A stretch of DNA of 64,000 bases from Rhodoligotrophos defluvii (GCF_005281615.1 NZ_SZZM01000001.1:1769455-1833454), one strand, 5' to 3'. Positions 1 through 8,621 are shown, numbered from the stretch's first letter. Notes: generated by a model from the sequence alone, not told the origin. Translations and numbers: made by a program.

Positions 1-398
1 GTATCCTCGACACGCATGGCTCTGACGGCGAGAACATGGCGGATGCGTGGACCGTGAGAAACGGCAATCCCGTCCTGCCCGCGCTTTCCGACAGAGAGGC
101 CTTCGAGAATACATGGTATTGCGAGGTGAACAACTACGACTTCCTCAACCCGCAGTTCCAAGGCGGGTTCACTGCAGGCTGCAGGAACGTCAACGGGCAT
201 TTTACCCAGATCGTGTGGAAGGACACATGTCAGCTCGGGTGCGGCAGGGCGACATGCGAGATGACCGACAGCAACGGTATCGTCCGGACCGGGACACATT
301 GGGTGTGCAGGTATAAACCGGCCGGCAACATCAATGTCCACGACCCGGATGTCTTGAAGGAGCAGGTGCGCCCGCCTCTCTGTAAAGCGGACGAGTGA
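1..398 (+). CDS. CAP (SCP/PR-1-like) domain protein, 5' end outside window
   Basis: The frame is open to the left edge, so only the C-terminal part (about 131 residues) is seen. The first residues read HGSDGENMADAW, the CAP-cavity His plus GENMA block. These are followed by GHFTQIVW (CAP1 signature) and WVCRYKPAGNI (CAP2 signature), with several cysteines typical of secreted family members. An internal ATG at 36 lies inside the conserved GENMA motif, so it is not the start. CAP proteins are usually exported; the bacterial role is mostly unknown. The signal peptide, if any, lies outside the window. Confidence 0.85.
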   Translation, partial: ILDTHGSDGENMADAWTVRNGNPVLPALSDREAFENTWYCEVNNYDFLNPQFQGGFTAGCRNVNGHFTQIVWKDTCQLGCGRATCEMTDSNGIVRTGTHWVCRYKPAGNINVHDPDVLKEQVRPPLCKADE

Positions 399-419
399 GA
401 GTTTGGCCCGAGCAGCCCT

Positions 420-1535
420 CTAATCGTCCGCTGACAGGTCATAACCGAAACGCGCGGCGACGTCTTCGGTGCGAACACGGATTGTATCGCGATCGGCCCT
501 GGAAAAGGCGGGATGGTAGTATGTAGGGCGGGCGATCATGGCGCGTGCAAGATCAGGAAGGCCTTGATGGTCCAGATCGCAATGATCGAGGATCATCGAA
601 AGTATCGCTCCTGGATCTGCGCAGAGGTCTTCGTAACGGACGATGCGTGCGGCGCGACCAAGTTCGGCAGCTTGGATGCAATCTGCAATATGGCCATAGA
701 CCCCTGCCCATAGGGTGGCCCATCCCGCGATTTCTTCGCCATTCCGCCAGAGGCTGCCGATTTCCTCGGCCAGGCTTTGATCGCCGACATTGATCGGCCG
801 GCGATCTAATCCAAACTCGAAATGCCCGCTGCGCCGCATCTGGCGGCGGACACGATCGTCCTCGGCCCCAGCCGCAGAAAACAACCTATGTTGCTTCATC
901 AGGGAGGCGACGTGCCAGACGGGATGGCGGATGGGAATGAGGAAGCGCGCGTCCGGGAAGAGCTTCCTCAAATATCCGATGCGCGTGACGTTGTAATTTC
1001 CCTTGGCGAGATATCGCGAGCCGCCGCGCAATATCAGGAGCTTCCGGATGTGGTCTTGATAGAACCGCTCGAAATGAGGATTGCTGGTGCCCATATCCAG
1101 AACCGCACTTTTCGCGGGGTCGTGAAGACCCGGAAAGAAGACGCTCCAGATCACCTCTTCAAAAGCTTCTGGACTCTCCGGGGTTACGAGAATGCGGTCT
1201 CTATGCGCCCGCTCGGTGGCTTCGTGTTTTTTGCTGCCGGCGCGATCAACAAACCAATTCCAAGCCCAAGGCGTGAGGAGCATCGGAAAATCGCGGTAGC
1301 GGTGAGTTGCGGTCTCGGTATGGCGGGAGAGCAGCTCGAGCAGAATCGTGCTGCCTGAGCGCGCAAGCCCCGCGATGTAGATCGGCCGGTCGAGCTTGGC
1401 TTTCGCGACGCTCTCGCGCACGAGCCGTGTCTCCCAATCGCCAAGCCTTACCCATAGACGCGGATGCCGCTCGATGAGGCCGCCAAGCAGATCCGTCCAT
1501 GGATCCACCTTCATGGTCTGTTTGCGAGCCGTCAT
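420..1535 (-). CDS. PAPS-dependent sulfotransferase family protein
   Basis: A protein of 371 residues. The 5'-phosphosulfate binding loop is GLARSGST at about residues 56-63, after the beta strand IYIAG. A 3'-phosphate-type segment (RFLIPIRHP...ASL) follows near the middle. The family moves sulfate from PAPS to hydroxyl or amino groups of sugars, lipids or small molecules. I chose the ATG at 1535 because it overlaps the stop of the upstream gene as ATGA; the frame stays open further upstream, but that part lies inside the neighbouring gene. It is the last gene of a minus-strand module with an arylsulfotransferase-type protein and two membrane proteins. The acceptor is unknown. Confidence 0.82.
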   Translation of the reverse strand: MTARKQTMKVDPWTDLLGGLIERHPRLWVRLGDWETRLVRESVAKAKLDRPIYIAGLARSGSTILLELLSRHTETATHRYRDFPMLLTPWAWNWFVDRAGSKKHEATERAHRDRILVTPESPEAFEEVIWSVFFPGLHDPAKSAVLDMGTSNPHFERFYQDHIRKLLILRGGSRYLAKGNYNVTRIGYLRKLFPDARFLIPIRHPVWHVASLMKQHRLFSAAGAEDDRVRRQMRRSGHFEFGLDRRPINVGDQSLAEEIGSLWRNGEEIAGWATLWAGVYGHIADCIQAAELGRAARIVRYEDLCADPGAILSMILDHCDLDHQGLPDLARAMIARPTYYHPAFSRADRDTIRVRTEDVAARFGYDLSADD

Positions 1536-2263
1536 TCGATGCGGCGAACGGTCTTCAAGATGAGCGCGAAGAGGACCAGGGTGGCAAAAAACGTAACCTC
1601 CCAACCCCGCATCCAGCCGGGACCGATTGAAAGAATTTCCTGGCGGGGCAGGGCGAATTCGACCCGGTCGATGGGTAGCGCATCTGCTAGGTAGCCGGCG
1701 GGATTGGCGACAAGCGCATTCCACCACCGCCGCTTATGGATGATCGAAACCGGTACGGGGACAGGCACTTCGGCGACAGCGGCGCCGTCCGGATCCAGAA
1801 CTTCGGCCCTCGGCGGCGCGCCGGTCCCGTCGTCGACCCACCGTGCTTGGAACTCGCCGGGCACTTGCACGCTGATGGGCGTCCCCGGCGGCGGAAAGGT
1901 GCCGCCGTAGTTGGCATCGAGCCAGACGATGAAGATGAGCAGCGGCAGCGATGCAATCAGGGTTGCCGGGAGCACGGCCGCGACGCGGCGGAAGGCGAGC
2001 GAGAGCATCTGGCGCAGATGAGGCCAGGCCTCGTCCAATTCCCCGTTGAACTCGGCCACGCGCCGGCGCGCCTGATCCAGAGCGCCCTTGAGCTGGGCGA
2101 TCTGCTTCTGCGGCGAGAGCAGCCGATACGATTCCATGGAGATGATGGCGGCAACCGCTGCCCAGAATACGAGCTTTGCGATTGGGGGCAGAAAATCGGT
2201 CATCCACCCGTCGATCCAGGTAAGAAGCGGCGACGGCAGGTCTAGAAGGCCCAACGTTCCCAC
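1532..2263 (-). CDS. membrane protein with coiled coil, EMC3/DUF106-like topology
   Basis: About 243 residues. I see a transmembrane helix near residues 24-44 (PPIAKLVFWAAVAAIISM), a charged coiled-coil stretch at about 50-80, a second helix at about 92-113, a soluble section of roughly 100 residues rich in Pro and Gly, and a third helix at about 219-238. The order helix-coiled coil-helix-helix recalls Oxa1/EMC3/DUF106 insertase-like proteins, but the soluble insert is unusual and the resemblance is topological only. The GTG start at 2263 abuts the upstream stop; TTG at 2254 is better spaced from GAGGTGGG. It is translationally coupled to the sulfotransferase. Function unknown. Confidence 0.7.
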   Translation of the reverse strand: MGTLGLLDLPSPLLTWIDGWMTDFLPPIAKLVFWAAVAAIISMESYRLLSPQKQIAQLKGALDQARRRVAEFNGELDEAWPHLRQMLSLAFRRVAAVLPATLIASLPLLIFIVWLDANYGGTFPPPGTPISVQVPGEFQARWVDDGTGAPPRAEVLDPDGAAVAEVPVPVPVSIIHKRRWWNALVANPAGYLADALPIDRVEFALPRQEILSIGPGWMRGWEVTFFATLVLFALILKTVRRIE

Positions 2264-2264
2264 C

Positions 2265-2543
2265 TCAGGTGCTGCGATTCTCGTGCGGCAGATCTGACCG
2301 GGTGCTCATGGCATCTGTTTGCCGGTCGCTCCCATCCAGCGCCCGGGCGGTACGTCGGCGATGCAGCATCCGGCGGATCGGCCAAGCTAGGACGAACATG
2401 AGCGCTGTTGCGATGGCCGCGATCAGAGCCCACAGGGCACCGAGCAGGCTCAGCCCGGCCCCGGGGCCGACATAGGCGAACGCCGCTGTGGGCGATACGA
2501 GAGCGGCCGCGATGAAAACGATGAAGAAAACGCGCTTCTGCAT
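2265..2543 (-). CDS. small exported membrane protein (YVGPGAG motif)
   Basis: A 92-residue protein. An N-terminal signal-like segment (residues 1-23, ending AFA) is followed by YVGPGAGLSLLG and a second hydrophobic helix ending WPIRRMLHRRR, then a polar tail. I chose the ATG at 2543 because GGAGAG stands 6 nt upstream; a longer open frame would run into the arylsulfotransferase gene. As I remember, short proteins with this YVGPGAG block often sit beside arylsulfotransferase or alkaline-phosphatase-like genes, which fits this locus. It probably is a membrane partner of its neighbours. No catalytic motif is visible. Confidence 0.72.
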   Translation of the reverse strand: MQKRVFFIVFIAAALVSPTAAFAYVGPGAGLSLLGALWALIAAIATALMFVLAWPIRRMLHRRRTARALDGSDRQTDAMSTRSDLPHENRST

Positions 2544-2557
2544 GAGGGTCTCTCCGG

Positions 2558-3937
2558 CTAATTTAGCCTCGGCTCTCGGTCTGGCTTCAGCAGCATAGGA
2601 TCGAAGCGCGCGGCATCTAGCTTCTCCGCCCACGCGATGATCGGTATCTTGCTGCCTCCTTCGCCAGCGCGGATCGGGTTCATGAACTCCCATGCGATTG
2701 AGCCGTCTCGCGTGACCTCGACGATCCGGCCACCATCCGATTCAGTGATCAGCGTATTTCCGTTGGCCAGCCGCTGCTGATCCGAACGTATCCGGCTCTC
2801 GAGCGGAGCTTGCGGTGAACCGGTGTACTGCCAGACGATCGCCATTGTTCGCGGATCGAACTCAATCACCCTGGAGGTTCCTCCCGGTCCTTCATATTCG
2901 GCAAAATTGTCGAAAAGGAGAATGTTCCCATTCGGCAGGATGTCGGGATCATGTTGACCAATCCACGGACCGCGCGTAGCCCAGACGATATCCTCCTGTT
3001 CAAGATCGAGCACCACGATCGCGTGCGTTTCCCGGAACGACAGCAGGATCTGGCCTTCCTTCCCGAAGGGGAAATTGCGGCCATTCTCGCGATCGATATA
3101 AGTCACGGAATTGGCGTGCAACGGATCATCGAGCGCGAGGCCGGAGACGGTGTAGAGCATCTGCCGATACCTCGACTTTGCCAGGGAGGTGAGCAGCCGG
3201 ACCTTCTGCAACTCCTGGCCATCGGGCGACAACACCACGAGGAAATCCTCCAGCCGGGGGCGCTTCAGATGCGGAAATCTGTCGACCTCGTCGTCGATGA
3301 CCTCGTGGGTGAGAACGTATATCTTGCCGTCCGGACCAACGTCGAACTGATGATGGCTGCGCCCGGGATAGCGCCAGATCACCTCGGAGTTCTTGTCGAG
3401 CTTGACGAGGCCATAGCCGTAGGGCGTATCTCCGACCCCCTCATAGAGCGCAAGTAGATCGCCGTTCGGGAACGCATAGGCGTGACGGAAATAGATATGG
3501 GAGTCGGGCTGGGGCTTCTTGATAGTGGGATGCCCGGCGGGCCAAACTGTGCTGAATGGGCGTTGCCAGGTATGTAGCACCTGGCCGTCCATATCGATCA
3601 GGTAAGCCGCGGGGCCACTCCCCGAGGTATACAGCACCACGCCATCCTGCGCCTTGCCTGCGTCATTGACCGTTACGCCTTTCTCGGCCCGACGCGCGGC
3701 GGGCCACAGGTCGCTGGCATAGACGTCCTGAGCCTTGTACTTGTCGTAAAGCGCCTTGCCGCCGTGAACCGCACGGGCGATCTGCGGCCCAGGGAAAATC
3801 TCGCTTACGGTCGCAATGGACCCGGCGAGGAATAGGAGCAGGGCTATCGACGCGACGAAGGCTGCGCGAAAGAGGAGATCTGCACTGAAGCGCCGTTCAT
3901 GGTCCGAACGGCTGCTCTTGCGGACTGCTTCACCCAT
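2558..3937 (-). CDS. arylsulfotransferase (ASST)-family beta-propeller protein
   Basis: A 459-residue protein anchored by one N-terminal helix (about residues 24-45), with the rest predicted outside the cytoplasm. Propeller-type repeats are seen, such as GQVLHTWQRPFSTVWPAG, PNGDLLALYEG, HHQFDVGPDGKIYVLTHEV, LPNGNILLFDNFAEYEG and LANGNTLITESDGGRIVEV. These match the Arylsulfotran_2/ASST fold, in which an active-site His carries sulfate from a phenolic donor to an acceptor. It is first in a minus-strand operon with a small membrane protein, a coiled-coil membrane protein and a cytoplasmic sulfotransferase. True sulfotransferase activity is inferred, since some family members have other roles. 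Confidence 0.78.
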   Translation of the reverse strand: MGEAVRKSSRSDHERRFSADLLFRAAFVASIALLLFLAGSIATVSEIFPGPQIARAVHGGKALYDKYKAQDVYASDLWPAARRAEKGVTVNDAGKAQDGVVLYTSGSGPAAYLIDMDGQVLHTWQRPFSTVWPAGHPTIKKPQPDSHIYFRHAYAFPNGDLLALYEGVGDTPYGYGLVKLDKNSEVIWRYPGRSHHQFDVGPDGKIYVLTHEVIDDEVDRFPHLKRPRLEDFLVVLSPDGQELQKVRLLTSLAKSRYRQMLYTVSGLALDDPLHANSVTYIDRENGRNFPFGKEGQILLSFRETHAIVVLDLEQEDIVWATRGPWIGQHDPDILPNGNILLFDNFAEYEGPGGTSRVIEFDPRTMAIVWQYTGSPQAPLESRIRSDQQRLANGNTLITESDGGRIVEVTRDGSIAWEFMNPIRAGEGGSKIPIIAWAEKLDAARFDPMLLKPDREPRLN

Positions 3938-4055
3938 GTTCGGTTATGGATCGGGACATATCTCGGGAAACTGGAGCGGCGCCGTGACTCCAACATAACG
4001 CCCTGGCGGTCCAAAGGTTCCCGAGTCCGAGACCTCTTGTTGCAGAGCCCGCCCG

Positions 4056-4799
4056 TCAGGGCTCGTAGCGGAACATCCGATAGAGATTCGTCGGGTCGGC
4101 GAAGACTTGCACGGCGTGCGAGAACCCGGCCCTGCGGCCCAGGTCGAGCCAGGTCTCGGCAGGCTCGGGCAGATCGCTCGTCTCGATGTGGTGCCAGATC
4201 TGCTTGAGCTCCTCAGGCGTCAGGCTGTTCCAACGGTTGGCAATGATTTGTCGGGTCCGATCGAGATAGTCCTTGCGATCCTCGCCTTCACCCAGGGTGG
4301 GCTCATAAAGGAGAAACACGCCGGCATCGCCGGTCACGCCGCGCACCTCCTCGATCAGGCGCAGCTTTTGATCGGTCGCCAGATGATGGAGCGAGAGGCC
4401 GCACCACACCGCATCTGCCTGCTCCGGCCGCTCGGCCATGGCGGCCACGAAGTCGCGGTGATCGAGATCGACCTCGTAAGGTTCGCCCGCAAGATTTGCC
4501 GCCGCGAGCTCAATGGCAGGTCCAGCGAGGTCGATTCCGTGGTAACGCCGGATCGGCGTGCCCGCAAGCGCCGCCTTCGCCAAGCTTGCATCGCCACAGG
4601 CGATGTCGAGGAAGCAGAACGGCACCGGAAAGCGCTCGCTCAGGACGCGGTGCAGTATCCGGCTGACTTCGCGATGGCTGAGAACGTCGGTGTCCACCAG
4701 CTTTTGGTAGATCGACCACTGCGCCTGGAACACGCGCAGGGCTTCGGCATCGACGACGTCACCGGTTGATGCGAAATGGTGTATATGGACGTTGACCAT
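4056..4799 (-). CDS. class I SAM-dependent methyltransferase
   Basis: About 247 residues. Motif I is FLDIACGDASLAKAAL at about residues 54-69; an acidic residue follows in YHGIDLAG, and AVWCGLSLHHLA forms the motif IV region. The HHLA and LLYEPTLGEGEDR stretches resemble small-molecule methyltransferases of the UbiE/Methyltransf_25 type. I preferred the ATG at 4799 (MVNVHIHHF), which has AGCAGG upstream, over the ATG at 4841. It is a single gene, divergent from the decarboxylase/TRAP operon. The substrate is not evident. Confidence 0.8.
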   Translation of the reverse strand: MVNVHIHHFASTGDVVDAEALRVFQAQWSIYQKLVDTDVLSHREVSRILHRVLSERFPVPFCFLDIACGDASLAKAALAGTPIRRYHGIDLAGPAIELAAANLAGEPYEVDLDHRDFVAAMAERPEQADAVWCGLSLHHLATDQKLRLIEEVRGVTGDAGVFLLYEPTLGEGEDRKDYLDRTRQIIANRWNSLTPEELKQIWHHIETSDLPEPAETWLDLGRRAGFSHAVQVFADPTNLYRMFRYEP

Positions 4800-4907
4800 G
4801 CCGGTGCCTGCTGATTGCGCGCGGGTCCCGAAGGCGCGCACGACTTGCGGGGTCTGTCAAGATCTGCTGGCCGCCGGCGCCCCAACGCCGTCGTCCGATT
4901 GAACAAC

Positions 4908-4927
4908 AGTTTGAGCACCGTCAAACT
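4908..4927. promoter_or_regulatory. inverted repeat, candidate operator upstream of the decarboxylase/TRAP operon
   Basis: Perfect 7-bp arms AGTTTGA and TCAAACT are separated by GCACCG. The site is in the 220-bp divergent gap between the methyltransferase and the AMDase-like gene, about 95 bp before the latter's ATG. The position suits an activator or repressor site. No regulator gene adjoins it, so the binding protein is unknown. Confidence 0.4.
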
Positions 4928-5019
4928 CGTTTTCGGGTTGTTGCTATGTTACTCAAAGTTTTTATGTCCTAGCCTCGCTCGAAAGCCAGCATCCGGATTA
5001 TTCAGGAGGACTGGACGGC

Positions 5020-5748
5020 ATGGAGGACTATTACGGCTGGCGGGCTAGGCTGGGGCTCATCTACATGGCCTCCAGCACGGTCATGGAGCCTGAATTCGCC
5101 GCGATGTGTCCACCCGGCGTCTCGTTTCACACCTCGCGGATCCATTTGCCCGCACCGACCGTGGCCGGGCTTGACCGGATGATGGCCGGCGACGAGGTCG
5201 AGCGCTGCACGCGGGAACTCGCGAGCGCGCCGCTGCATGCCATCGTGTTCGGCGGCACTAGCGCCACCTTCCTCCATGGCCTCGGCTGGGACCGCGAGGT
5301 CTGCAAGCGCATCGCCGCCGCGAGCGGCGGCATGGCGGCGACCACCACTTCGACGGCCAGCCTCAAGGCGCTGAGGGCATGCGGAGCCACGCGGATCGTC
5401 CTTGCGACGCCCTATGTGGATGAGGTCACGGCGCGCGGGCGGGCATTCTTCGAGGCCAATGGGCTGAACGTTCTGCACGCGGCCGGGATGGGGCTCGACG
5501 AGGACCACGCCATCGGCACCGTTTCGACCGAGCAGGTCTACGAATTCGTCCGCAACGCCGCCGTGCCCGATGCGGATGCGGTGTTCATCAGCTGCACCAA
5601 TCTCCGCACGATCGGGGCCATTGCGCCGCTCGAGGAGGATTTGGGCATGCCAGTGGTGTCGGCGATCCAGGCCTCGTTCTGGGATGTGCTCCGCCTCGCT
5701 GGATGTGGAGCCAAGGTTCATGGGTTCGGGCGCCTGCTGACCCTGTAG
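5020..5748 (+). CDS. arylmalonate decarboxylase/maleate isomerase-type enzyme (Asp/Glu racemase superfamily)
   Basis: A 242-residue protein with AGGAGGA 9 nt before the ATG. The sequence aligns by eye with bacterial arylmalonate decarboxylase along its length: GGTSATFLHG (78-87) matches its GTSLSFYRG loop, LRACGATRIVLATPYVDEV matches LRALGVRRVALATAYIDDV, FISCTNLRT holds Cys192, and FWDVLRLAGCGAK near the end is shared. The first catalytic-Cys position of racemases and maleate isomerases is Gly/Thr here, so it is a one-cysteine enzyme, as in the decarboxylase. It probably decarboxylates or isomerises a 2-substituted dicarboxylate brought in by the TRAP transporter just downstream. The exact substrate is unknown. 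Confidence 0.78.
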   Translation: MEDYYGWRARLGLIYMASSTVMEPEFAAMCPPGVSFHTSRIHLPAPTVAGLDRMMAGDEVERCTRELASAPLHAIVFGGTSATFLHGLGWDREVCKRIAAASGGMAATTTSTASLKALRACGATRIVLATPYVDEVTARGRAFFEANGLNVLHAAGMGLDEDHAIGTVSTEQVYEFVRNAAVPDADAVFISCTNLRTIGAIAPLEEDLGMPVVSAIQASFWDVLRLAGCGAKVHGFGRLLTL

Positions 5749-5838
5749 GGCGGCGCAACGCTGGATCTCGACGGGCTCGAGGATCGGCCGCCCGCGGGGA
5801 AGGTCGGCCGGCCCGCTTCGGAAACGGGAGGGATCATC

Positions 5839-6828
5839 ATGACCTTTAGGCGGATGAGGGCGGTAGCCAGCGCCGTATCGATGTCGATAGCGGCATTGTG
5901 GCTTTCGGGCCCGGCCAGCATGGCGCAGACCGTAGACCTGCGGGTCGCCACGGAAGTCGCTGCCGGCGGCGATGTCCACATACTGGTGGAGGCGTTCGGC
6001 GCGGCACTCCAGGAGCGCGTGCCGAATGCCAATGTCCGGATCTTTGCCGGCGGCGCGCTGGGCACTCAGCGCCAGCTGCAGGAGCAGGTCGAGCTCGGCA
6101 CCATCGAGGCGATCGGGACGGCGTCCGATATCGTCGAAATGGCCGGTGAGTTCAGCATCTTCGATCTGCCGTTCCTGTTCACGGACAGCCAGCATGCGTT
6201 TCGGGCGATGGACGGCCGGCTGGGCGAGATGCTCAACGAGATCTTGGTCGAACGGCGTGGCGTGCGCGTGATCGGCTATGGGCAGCTCGGCTTCAGGCAG
6301 ATCACCAACAACCTTCGTCCGATCGATAAGCCCGAGGACCTCGCCGGCCTCAAGATCCGCACGCCGTCAAATCCGCTCCGCATAGAAACCTTCAAGGCGC
6401 TCGGCGCGGCACCCACGCCGATCCCTTATTCGGAGCTTTACTCCGCCTTGCAGGCCGGGGTGGTCGACGGGCAGGAAAATCCGCTGCTCACGATCCAAGA
6501 GCAGTCGCTGTGGGAGGTCCAGCGCTACGTGGCAATGACCAATCACGTCTTCACACCCGCCTACCTCCTGGTGAACGAGGAATGGTGGCAGGGGCTTGAC
6601 GACGGTACGCGCGCCGTCCTCGCGGAAGCTGGGCGGCAGGCGGCCCAGCGGCAGCGGCAGAAGATCGACGACACCACCGACTTGCTGATCGAGACGGTGC
6701 AGGCCAAGGGCATGCAGGTCACGAGGCCAAATCCTGCACCATTCATCGCGCTGACGCGGCCCTTGTGGGCAGGGTTCGAGCAGAAATATGGGTCTGCGCT
6801 CGTCGAGGCTGCAGTGTCCGCCCGCTGA
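5839..6828 (+). CDS. dctP: TRAP transporter solute-binding protein, DctP family
   Basis: A 329-residue protein with a signal peptide (cleavage near residue 30, after ASMAQ). DctP-family blocks are clear: GGALGTQRQLQEQVELGTIEA, FDLPFLF, LAGLKIRTP (the Arg that usually binds the substrate carboxylate) and YSELYSALQAGVVDGQENP. It acts in the periplasm, catching a carboxylate and giving it to DctQM. The upstream neighbour is the decarboxylase-like gene, 90 bp away, and dctQ follows within about 25 bp, so one operon is likely. The ligand is probably an organic dicarboxylate or aryl acid. Confidence 0.93.
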   Translation: MTFRRMRAVASAVSMSIAALWLSGPASMAQTVDLRVATEVAAGGDVHILVEAFGAALQERVPNANVRIFAGGALGTQRQLQEQVELGTIEAIGTASDIVEMAGEFSIFDLPFLFTDSQHAFRAMDGRLGEMLNEILVERRGVRVIGYGQLGFRQITNNLRPIDKPEDLAGLKIRTPSNPLRIETFKALGAAPTPIPYSELYSALQAGVVDGQENPLLTIQEQSLWEVQRYVAMTNHVFTPAYLLVNEEWWQGLDDGTRAVLAEAGRQAAQRQRQKIDDTTDLLIETVQAKGMQVTRPNPAPFIALTRPLWAGFEQKYGSALVEAAVSAR

Positions 6829-6851
6829 CCTCTTGAGAGTTGGTGCGCGCC

Positions 6852-7340
6852 ATGCCGCAGATCGTTGACCGCGCATGCGAGGCCGTCATCGCGCTGCTGA
6901 TGGCGGTGATCATCGGCCTGGTCGTGCTCGCGGTCGGTTTCCGCTATGTGCTGGCTTCGCCCATCGCCTGGGCCGAGGAGCTGGCCAGACTGTGCCTCGT
7001 CTGGGTGAGCTTTCTCGGCGTCTATATCGCGCATCGGCGGGCTCAGCATATCACGGTGACCGCGGTCTTCGCCGCCTTGCCGCCCAGCTTCCGTACTGCC
7101 GTCCGCATCCTGCTCGGCGGCCTCATGCTCCTCCTGATCGGCGCGCTGACATGGTTCGGCAGCCGCTTCGCGCTGCGCTTCATGGACAATGCGACCCCGC
7201 TCCTCGGCATTCCCACCGGGGTGACTTACGCCGCCATGCCGGTGTCCATGGCGCTCCTCCTGATCGATCTCGTGATCACCCTCGGACGCGATTGGGCACG
7301 CTTCCTTCGCGGCGAGGCGGATCAGGGGAAGCCTTCGTGA
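6852..7340 (+). CDS. dctQ: TRAP transporter small permease, DctQ family
   Basis: About 162 residues with four hydrophobic helices and the family features SPIAWAEELARLCLVWVSFLG (second helix region) and IAHRRAQHI. I annotate from the ATG at 6852; GTG at 6843 or TTG at 6840 would add three or four residues, and no strong ribosome binding site decides. The stop overlaps the dctM start (TGATG at 7338-7342). It is the inner-membrane partner of DctM. Confidence 0.9.
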   Translation: MPQIVDRACEAVIALLMAVIIGLVVLAVGFRYVLASPIAWAEELARLCLVWVSFLGVYIAHRRAQHITVTAVFAALPPSFRTAVRILLGGLMLLLIGALTWFGSRFALRFMDNATPLLGIPTGVTYAAMPVSMALLLIDLVITLGRDWARFLRGEADQGKPS

Positions 7341-8617
7341 TGGTGCTCGCGGTCGTCGCCACGCTGCTCCTGCTGATCGTCTATGGAATGCCGATCGCCT
7401 TCGCGATTGGCCTTTCCGCGCTCGGCTATATGTGGTTGAGCGACGTTCCGCTGATCATCTTCGCCCAGCGCGTCGCAACCGGGCCCGACAGCTGGGTGCT
7501 GCTCGCCATGCCCTCTTTCGTGCTGGCGGGTCTGCTCATGAACGACACGGGCATCTCGGACAGGCTGATCAAGTTTGCCGAGACGGCTTTCGGATATCTC
7601 CGGGGCGGGCTCGCCATGGTCAATGTCGCGGCGAGCATGCTGTTTGGCGGCATTTCGGGCTCATCGGTGGCGGACACGGCCGCGCTCGGCTCGGTTCTGA
7701 TCCCGAGCATGAGCCGGCGGGGCTATTCGCCCGAGGTGAGCGCCGCCATCACCTCGAGCTCGGCCAGCATCGGCATTGTCATTCCGCCCTCGATTCCGAT
7801 GATCCTGTTTGGCGCGGTGAGCAGCGTCTCCGTGGGCACGCTCTTCATCGCCGGAATCCTGCCCGGCATTCTCATCGGCCTCACGCAGATGCTGCTGATC
7901 GCCCTCCTGGCACGGCGGCACGGCTGGGGCGCGGTGCAGACATTCTCGCTGCGCCGGCTCGCCCGCACGGCCTTCGAGGCGCTGCCCGCCCTGATCATGC
8001 CGATCATCATCATTGGCGGCATCCTGACGGGCGTGTTCACACCCACCGAGGCGGGTGGGGTGGCCGTGCTCTACGGGCTCCTCGCCGCCCTCATATTCTA
8101 TCGGCCGGTGCAGTGGCGGGCCATCTACCGGGCATTGGTCAATGCCGGCGTGCTCACCGCGGTCGTGATGATCATCATTTCGATGTCTTACGCGCTGGGC
8201 TGGGTGATGGCCCACGAGGAGATCCCGCAGCAGATCGCCGCCTGGGCCGGTCAGCTTGCGCTCGGCCCCACGGGCCTGCTGCTCCTGGTCAGCGCCATCT
8301 TGATCGTGCTGGGCGCCATCCTGCACGGCGATCCGCTCTTGCTCATCATGACGCCCATTCTGTTGCCCGCAGTCGTCGCAGCGGGCATCGACCCGCTGCA
8401 ATTCGGCATCGTCATGGTTCTCTGCATCGCGATCGGGCAGCAGACCCCGCCGGTTGGCAGCACCCTGTTCGTGGTCAGCGCCATTGCCGGGCGGGACATC
8501 TTTGCCGTCTCCCGCGCCAATATCCCCTTCGTCATGACCTTGGTCTTCGTCCTGCTGGTGGTGATTTTCCTGCCGCAGATCGTGTTCTTCTTGCCCAGGC
8601 TGGCCGGCCTGCATTGA
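7340..8617 (+). CDS. dctM: TRAP transporter large permease, DctM family
   Basis: A 425-residue, roughly 12-helix protein. Family hallmarks are FGGISGSSVADTAALGSVLIPSM, SSASIGIVIPPSIPMILFG, GVFTPTEAGGVAVLYGLL and QTPPVGSTLFVVSAI. The true start is the ATG at 7340 overlapping the dctQ stop; the frame is open further left but that part lies within dctQ. DctM forms the Na+-coupled translocation channel. A terminator-like hairpin follows the stop directly. Confidence 0.94.
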   Translation: MVLAVVATLLLLIVYGMPIAFAIGLSALGYMWLSDVPLIIFAQRVATGPDSWVLLAMPSFVLAGLLMNDTGISDRLIKFAETAFGYLRGGLAMVNVAASMLFGGISGSSVADTAALGSVLIPSMSRRGYSPEVSAAITSSSASIGIVIPPSIPMILFGAVSSVSVGTLFIAGILPGILIGLTQMLLIALLARRHGWGAVQTFSLRRLARTAFEALPALIMPIIIIGGILTGVFTPTEAGGVAVLYGLLAALIFYRPVQWRAIYRALVNAGVLTAVVMIIISMSYALGWVMAHEEIPQQIAAWAGQLALGPTGLLLLVSAILIVLGAILHGDPLLLIMTPILLPAVVAAGIDPLQFGIVMVLCIAIGQQTPPVGSTLFVVSAIAGRDIFAVSRANIPFVMTLVFVLLVVIFLPQIVFFLPRLAGLH

Positions 8618-8621
8618 AAGC

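Noticed and set aside
5002-6195. 397-codon open frame antisense to the decarboxylase and dctP genes
   Set aside because: No recognisable motif and no ribosome binding site; both plus-strand genes are certain.
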